Below are positions 60,509 to 64,000 of a stretch of 64,000 nt of DNA, piece by piece. Position numbers and translations under genes: made by a program. Under the pieces are notes generated by a model that saw only the letters and a list, made by a program, of their open reading frames with translations, was not told the DNA's origin and did not search any database. This stretch comes from Sphingomonas sp. Leaf357 (GTDB taxonomy: Bacteria > Pseudomonadota > Alphaproteobacteria > Sphingomonadales > Sphingomonadaceae). The DNA lies in contig NZ_LMPM01000001.1 in the NCBI RefSeq assembly GCF_001423845.1, positions 2,003,398-2,067,397 of the forward strand, given 5' to 3'. Positions within the stretch are counted from its first letter, which is position 1. Each line of letters starts with the position of its first letter.

Positions 60509-61099
60509 ATGATCCGCGCGCTGGCGGTGGCGGTGCTGCTGGCGAACCTGTGGCAGCCCTTCCCGGAGATCGCGCCGCTACAGCATATCCCGACGCTTGC
60601 GCTGCTGCTCGCGTCGCCATGGCTGCTGCGGCGCTGGCCGCTGTCGAACGGGGCGGTCGCGGCGATCGCCGGCTTCTTCGCGCTGCACACGCTGGCCGGG
60701 CGCTACACCTATTCGAACGTGCCCTATGACGATTGGGCGCTGGCTCTGACCGGCCATTCGATCGATGCGGCGATGGGCTGGACGCGCAATGATTTCGATC
60801 GGCTGGTGCATCTGGCGTTCGGTTTGCTCGCGGTGCCCCCGGTGGCGGAGGCGATGCGACGTTATGCCGGCGTTGGCCCGAGACTGGCTCTGTGGATCGC
60901 CTTCCTGTTCGTCTGCGGCGTCAGCGCGCTGTACGAAATCTTCGAATGGCTGCTCACCCTCGTCCTCGCCCCCGATATGGCCGACGACTATAACGGCCAG
61001 CAGGGTGACATCTGGGACGCGCAGAAGGACATGGCGGTCGCCATCTTCGGGGCGTGCGTGTCGATCGGATGGCTGGGCACGCGGAGGCGGATTGAGTGA
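60509..61099 (+). CDS. DUF2238 (YjdF) family membrane protein
   Basis: A 196-residue integral membrane protein with about five helices and the family core GRYTYSNVPYDD, FDRLVHLAFGLLAVPP, ALYEIFEWL and QQGDIWDAQKDMAVAIFGA. The conserved aspartates and histidine near membrane ends may be functional; the role of YjdF is unknown. It follows asd in the same direction and may be cotranscribed. An AGGAGG exists but is too far (about 20 bases) from the ATG to be convincing. Confidence 0.87.
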   Translation: MIRALAVAVLLANLWQPFPEIAPLQHIPTLALLLASPWLLRRWPLSNGAVAAIAGFFALHTLAGRYTYSNVPYDDWALALTGHSIDAAMGWTRNDFDRLVHLAFGLLAVPPVAEAMRRYAGVGPRLALWIAFLFVCGVSALYEIFEWLLTLVLAPDMADDYNGQQGDIWDAQKDMAVAIFGACVSIGWLGTRRRIE

Positions 61100-61120
61100 T
61101 TGATAGCATGATGCTATCAT
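61092..61120 (+). promoter_or_regulatory. Promoter with 19-bp palindromic operator for the toxin-antitoxin pair
   Basis: TTGAGT (61092-61097), 17 bp, TATCAT (61115-61120). A perfect palindrome TGATAGCAT-G-ATGCTATCA (61101-61119) covers the spacer and most of the -10. The predicted start is at or next to the ATG at 61127, so the message may be leaderless. Confidence 0.78.
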
Positions 61121-61126
61121 TCCGAT

Positions 61127-61387
61127 ATGGGACAGGTGCTGATCCGCAATCTCGATGATGCGCTGCTGGACGATTACCGGCGCGTGGCAAAGGAGCATGG
61201 GCGGTCGCTCGAAGCGGAATTGCGGGACGGACTCCTTCGTGCTCGGCCCAAGCGGCGTTTGTCCAAGGAAGAACTGATTGCGCTTTTACGTGAGGTGCAG
61301 GCCATGACTCCGCCGGGCGTCACGCAGAGCGACAGTACCGCGATCATCCGCGAGATGCGCGACAAGGGATATGGGTTTTCGGATTGA
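61127..61387 (+). CDS. FitA/VapB-type ribbon-helix-helix antitoxin
   Basis: An 86-residue antitoxin. The N-terminal ribbon-helix-helix (GQVLIRNLDDALLDDYRRVAKEHGRSLEAELRDGLL) binds DNA as a dimer. The C-terminal part (STAIIREMRDKGYGFSD) should cover the toxin active site, with arginine in the FitA-like position. It overlaps the toxin start by 4 bp (TTGA), so antitoxin and toxin are made together. The perfect 19-bp palindrome in front is a good match for autorepression. Confidence 0.88.
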   Translation: MGQVLIRNLDDALLDDYRRVAKEHGRSLEAELRDGLLRARPKRRLSKEELIALLREVQAMTPPGVTQSDSTAIIREMRDKGYGFSD

Positions 61388-61809
61388 CGGGGATCGTTCT
61401 CGACGCGAGCGTTGCGGTTAAGCTGGTCAGTCGTGAGGCTGGCAGCGAGGCCGCATTAGGCCGTGTCGCCGATGCAACCGAGATCGTCGCACCAGACTGG
61501 ATGGCGCTCGAAACGGCACATGCGCTCTGGAAGAAAGTCAAGGCCGGGGAGCTCGATCGGAAGGCGGCCGACGCAGGTGTCGACGCGTTGGCGAAGATCG
61601 TCGATCGAACCTATCCTGCAAGCTTGCTGATGTCCGCGGCGCTCGCATTGTCATACGATCTTCGGCACCCGATTTACGACTGTCTGTATCTGGCGCTGGC
61701 GCAGGTCGAACAGGTCAGGGTGCTGACTGCTGATAAAAGATTTGTGGAGAACGCCAGCCAAGGCGGTTTTGCCGACTATGTCGAGTTCCTGAAGGATGAG
61801 GGGCCATGA
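61384..61809 (+). CDS. vapC: PIN-domain toxin (VapC/FitB type)
   Basis: A 141-residue PIN ribonuclease. The four acidic metal-binding residues are Asp7 (VLDASVAV), Glu43 (ALETAHALW), Asp99 (PIYDCLYLALA) and Asp117 (LTADKRF), so the enzyme should be active, probably on tRNA or rRNA. It starts with TTG at 61384 inside the antitoxin stop; a weak start may keep toxin below antitoxin. Its own stop overlaps the next gene's ATG (ATGA), which links the toxin pair to a GFA-family gene. Confidence 0.9.
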   Translation: MTGIVLDASVAVKLVSREAGSEAALGRVADATEIVAPDWMALETAHALWKKVKAGELDRKAADAGVDALAKIVDRTYPASLLMSAALALSYDLRHPIYDCLYLALAQVEQVRVLTADKRFVENASQGGFADYVEFLKDEGP

Positions 61810-62243
61810 CCATCACCGGCGGATGCCATTGCGGCGCATGCCGCTACACGCTGGCGCTGGGGGCGCTGCCCAAGGCCTATGCCTGCCACTGCCGCACCTG
61901 CCAGACCTGGTCGGGCAGCGCGTTTTCGGAACAGGTGCTGGTGATGGAAAGCGCGATCGCCGTCACCGGCCCGGTCGTGGACTATGTGTTCCAGTCGCCG
62001 AGCGGCTCGCAGTCGCATCAGCGCATGTGCGGCGTGTGTCATGTCCGGCTGTACAACACCAATACGATGCGCGCCGGCATCGCCGTGGTTCGTGCCGGCT
62101 CGCTCGATCGCAGCGACGAACTGGACGTGCCGTTGCACATCTGGGTCAAGCGTAAACAGCCCTGGGTGCGATTGCCCGAAGGCGCGGAATCTTATGAGGA
62201 AGCCGCGCCGCCCGAGGCGATCGTGCGGCTGTTTTCGCGCTGA
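61806..62243 (+). CDS. GFA family zinc protein (first copy)
   Basis: A 145-residue protein of the glutathione-dependent formaldehyde-activating (GFA/CENP-V) fold. Zinc ligands are in GGCHCGACRY, CHCRTCQTWSGSAFS and MCGVCHVRLYN, the last replacing the common C-x-x-CG-T/S. Many members have no proven activity with formaldehyde. It overlaps vapC by 4 bp, so it could share its transcript. The second copy starts 27 bp downstream. Confidence 0.88.
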   Translation: MTITGGCHCGACRYTLALGALPKAYACHCRTCQTWSGSAFSEQVLVMESAIAVTGPVVDYVFQSPSGSQSHQRMCGVCHVRLYNTNTMRAGIAVVRAGSLDRSDELDVPLHIWVKRKQPWVRLPEGAESYEEAAPPEAIVRLFSR

Positions 62244-62270
62244 AATATATAGCATGTCGAGGAGCGTGCC

Positions 62271-62714
62271 ATGACCGAGATGACCGGCGGCTGCCAGTGC
62301 GGCCGCATCCGCTATCGCGCCGAGGTGGACAGCGACGACGCCTATCTCTGCCATTGCCGCATGTGTCAGCGCGCCACCGGCGGCGTATCGATCGCGTTCC
62401 GCAGCATGAAGCGCGCCGATCTCCAGTGGGACCGCGAGCCGGATCGGTACCGATCGTCGCCGATCGCCGAGCGCGGTTTCTGCTCCGCATGCGGCACGCC
62501 GCTGACGTTCGAATTTCTCGAGGGCAGCGACCATCTCGACCTGACGGTCGGCAGTTTCGACGCGCCGTATCGCTTCAAGCCGACGCACCATTTCTCGCCG
62601 GAAACCTGGCACGAGGACTGGCTCGACACGCGCGGCCTGCCTGCTACGCGGGTCGATGAAAATCCCTCCACTCGTGACCGCTGGATCAAAGCCGTTGGCA
62701 AACTCCCCGATTGA
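62271..62714 (+). CDS. GFA family zinc protein (second copy)
   Basis: A 147-residue GFA protein with ligands GGCQCGRIRY, CHCRMCQRATGG and FCSACGTPLTFE. It is only distantly similar to the first copy, so this is an old duplication or separate recruitment. GGAG stands 8 bases before the ATG. The final 59 bp overlap the ATG proposed for the next gene, in another frame. Confidence 0.9.
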   Translation: MTEMTGGCQCGRIRYRAEVDSDDAYLCHCRMCQRATGGVSIAFRSMKRADLQWDREPDRYRSSPIAERGFCSACGTPLTFEFLEGSDHLDLTVGSFDAPYRFKPTHHFSPETWHEDWLDTRGLPATRVDENPSTRDRWIKAVGKLPD

Positions 62715-63468
62715 ACCGCAATATTTCGACAGCTTCGATGGCGCGCGCATCGCGTGGCGCGAACTGGGCCCGAAGTCGGGAGGGGGGCGTCCGGTCGTCC
62801 TGATTCACGGCTATTTCTCCAACGCCCAGACCAACTGGATCCGCTACGGTCATGCCGCGGCGGTGGCGGAGAGGGGCTTTCGCGTGATCATGCCGGACCT
62901 GCGCGGGCACGGCGACAGCGCCCGCCCGCATGATGCGGCGAGCTATCCGCCGGACGTGCTGATGCGCGATAACATGGCGTTGATCGACCATCTTGGCCTC
63001 ACCGATTACGATCTCGGCGGATATTCGCTCGGCGCGCGCACCACGGTGCGGATGCTTGCCAACGGCGTCGCGCCGAAGCGCGTCGTTCTGTCCGGCATGG
63101 GGCTGCGCGGGCTGACCGACACCGAAGGGCGGGGCAGCTATTTCCGCCGCATCCTGACCAATCTTGGCAGCTTCGAACGCGGCACGCCGGAATGGCTGAC
63201 CGAGGCGTTCCTGAAGACGACGAATGGCGATCCCGAGGCGCTGGTACGCGTGCTCGACACGTTCGTCGATACGCCCGAGGCGCAGATTGCCGCGATCCGG
63301 CAGCCGGTACTGGTCGTTTCGGGCGAGGAGGATGAGGATAACGGCCCGGCGCCGGAATTGGCCGATCTGCTGCCGCATGGCCAGTATCGCGCCGTACCGG
63401 GCGGGCATATGAGCGCCGTGGTGAAGCCCGAATTGGGCCGGGAGATCGCCGACTTCCTCGCCGCTTGA
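62656..63468 (+). CDS. Alpha/beta hydrolase
   Basis: Up to 270 residues of alpha/beta hydrolase: oxyanion VLIHGYFSNAQTNW, nucleophile in GGYSLGARTTVR (G-x-S-x-G), acid around SGEEDEDNG and histidine in VPGGHMSAV. The substrate is unknown. The ATG at 62656 would overlap the second GFA gene by 59 bp; a TTG at 62695 (overlap 20 bp) or GTG at 62674 would also leave the whole fold intact, so the exact start is uncertain. Probably cotranscribed with the GFA genes. Confidence 0.85.
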   Translation: MKIPPLVTAGSKPLANSPIEPQYFDSFDGARIAWRELGPKSGGGRPVVLIHGYFSNAQTNWIRYGHAAAVAERGFRVIMPDLRGHGDSARPHDAASYPPDVLMRDNMALIDHLGLTDYDLGGYSLGARTTVRMLANGVAPKRVVLSGMGLRGLTDTEGRGSYFRRILTNLGSFERGTPEWLTEAFLKTTNGDPEALVRVLDTFVDTPEAQIAAIRQPVLVVSGEEDEDNGPAPELADLLPHGQYRAVPGGHMSAVVKPELGREIADFLAA

Positions 63469-63524
63469 CCGAGCGACGGCGGAGGGACACTCTGCGGATA
63501 TCTCCAATTTCCCAAGGGACATAC

Positions 63525-64000
63525 ATGATCCGCACCGGCATTTCGATCGTGGCACTGTCGTTGGCGCTGGCCGCGGTTCCGGCGTTCGCCCAGAGCGCAC
63601 CCACCGCAGCGGCGGCCGACGCCTTCGTCGCGCAGTCCGAGAAGACGCTCTACGATTTCTCGATCCAGTCGAGCCAGGTGAACTGGGTCAACGCGACCTA
63701 CATCACCGACGATACCGACGCGATGGCCGCGCGCATCAATGCGGAAGGCACCGAACTCTCGGTCAAGCTCGCGCTGGAGGCGGCGAAGTACGACAAGGTC
63801 GCCGGCCTCGCGCCCGACACGCGGCGCAAGCTCGATCTGCTGCGTGGCGGCATCACCTTGCCCGCGCCGACCACCCCCGGCGCGGCGACCGAACTCTCCA
63901 CGCTGGTGACGAAGATGTCGTCCTCCTACGGCAAGGGCAAAGGTACGCTCGACGGCAAGCCGATCAACGGCAGCGATATCGAGGCGGCGATGGGCACCGA
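63525..64000 (+). CDS. M2 family (ACE-like) metallopeptidase, N-terminal part (partial)
   Basis: An open frame of 158 residues that runs off the window. A signal peptide (MIRTGISIVALSLALAAVPA, cleavage after AFA) is followed by FVAQSEKTLYDFSIQSSQVNWVNATYITDDTDAM, KYDKVAGLAPDTRRKLDLL and YGKGKGTLDGKPINGSDIEAAMGT. These match the start of bacterial peptidyl-dipeptidase A (angiotensin-converting-enzyme family). The HExxH zinc site lies beyond the window. AAGGGA stands 6 bases before the ATG. Confidence 0.85.
   Translation, partial: MIRTGISIVALSLALAAVPAFAQSAPTAAAADAFVAQSEKTLYDFSIQSSQVNWVNATYITDDTDAMAARINAEGTELSVKLALEAAKYDKVAGLAPDTRRKLDLLRGGITLPAPTTPGAATELSTLVTKMSSSYGKGKGTLDGKPINGSDIEAAMGT

Overview
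The window comes from the chromosome of a Sphingomonas-like alphaproteobacterium. DNA is GC-rich and coding density is high. Three secreted proteins end in the VPE(P/T)ATWGMM...GFG tail seen in sphingomonad PEP-CTERM proteins. Several stress-type genes have GGAAC-N16/17-(C/G/T)GTT promoters like those of the alphaproteobacterial sigma factor EcfG, and UPF0262, DUF2849, DUF934 and DUF1285 genes are present. No rRNA, CRISPR array, prophage or insertion sequence is visible. This is core chromosome with small accessory pieces: two toxin-antitoxin pairs and several families of intergenic palindromes.

Layout. 0-7 kb: end of parC, a GGDEF-EAL protein, a reverse-strand DUF1285-nudL-cca operon, a GNAT acetyltransferase, folB with a small partner gene, and an exported protein. 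7-10 kb: tonB-exbB-exbD-exbD. 10-17 kb: dCTP and cytidine deaminases, a GH25 lysozyme-like protein, UPF0262, a PEP-CTERM gene behind a sigma-54-type promoter, dnaB and an RNB ribonuclease. 17-21 kb: a reverse-strand sulfate assimilation operon (cobA-type methyltransferase, DUF2849, sulfite reductase, DUF934, APS reductase). 21-32 kb: a second PEP-CTERM gene, a periplasmic cyclophilin, astD, selO, hydrolases, a GH130-like protein, csbD, a glycosyltransferase and a flavin oxygenase with a cysteine cluster. 32-39 kb: sodC, a Bax-inhibitor-1 protein, a transglutaminase, small stress-type genes, a protease-NUDIX-extensin operon and tRNA-Ala(CGC).

39-45 kb: marR-emrA-emrB efflux operon and DUF485-actP acetate symporter. 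45-52 kb: a DUF2171 protein, a zinc metallopeptidase, patatin phospholipase, 3-hydroxybutyrate dehydrogenase, a DUF4893 lipoprotein and a CDF cation transporter. 52-58 kb: an AbrB-Doc toxin-antitoxin pair, an ScfR/RamB-type regulator, an S41 protease and isocitrate lyase preceded by a perfect 17-bp palindrome. 58-64 kb: a third PEP-CTERM gene, asd, a VapBC/FitAB-type pair, two GFA-family zinc proteins, a hydrolase and the start of an M2 (ACE-like) peptidase.

Themes. The 42-58 kb stretch (acetate uptake, hydroxybutyrate oxidation, an acyl-CoA-type regulator, isocitrate lyase) points to growth on acetate or fatty-acid-derived C2 units. The stress-type promoters suggest that csbD, sodC and two small orphan genes belong to the general stress regulon. 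The PEP-CTERM genes, one with a likely RpoN promoter and an upstream activator palindrome, point to regulated export of surface or matrix proteins. I did not find one clearly new multi-gene system. The best leads are the regulatory sites, the mixed-family toxin-antitoxin pair and the cysteine-bearing oxygenase.
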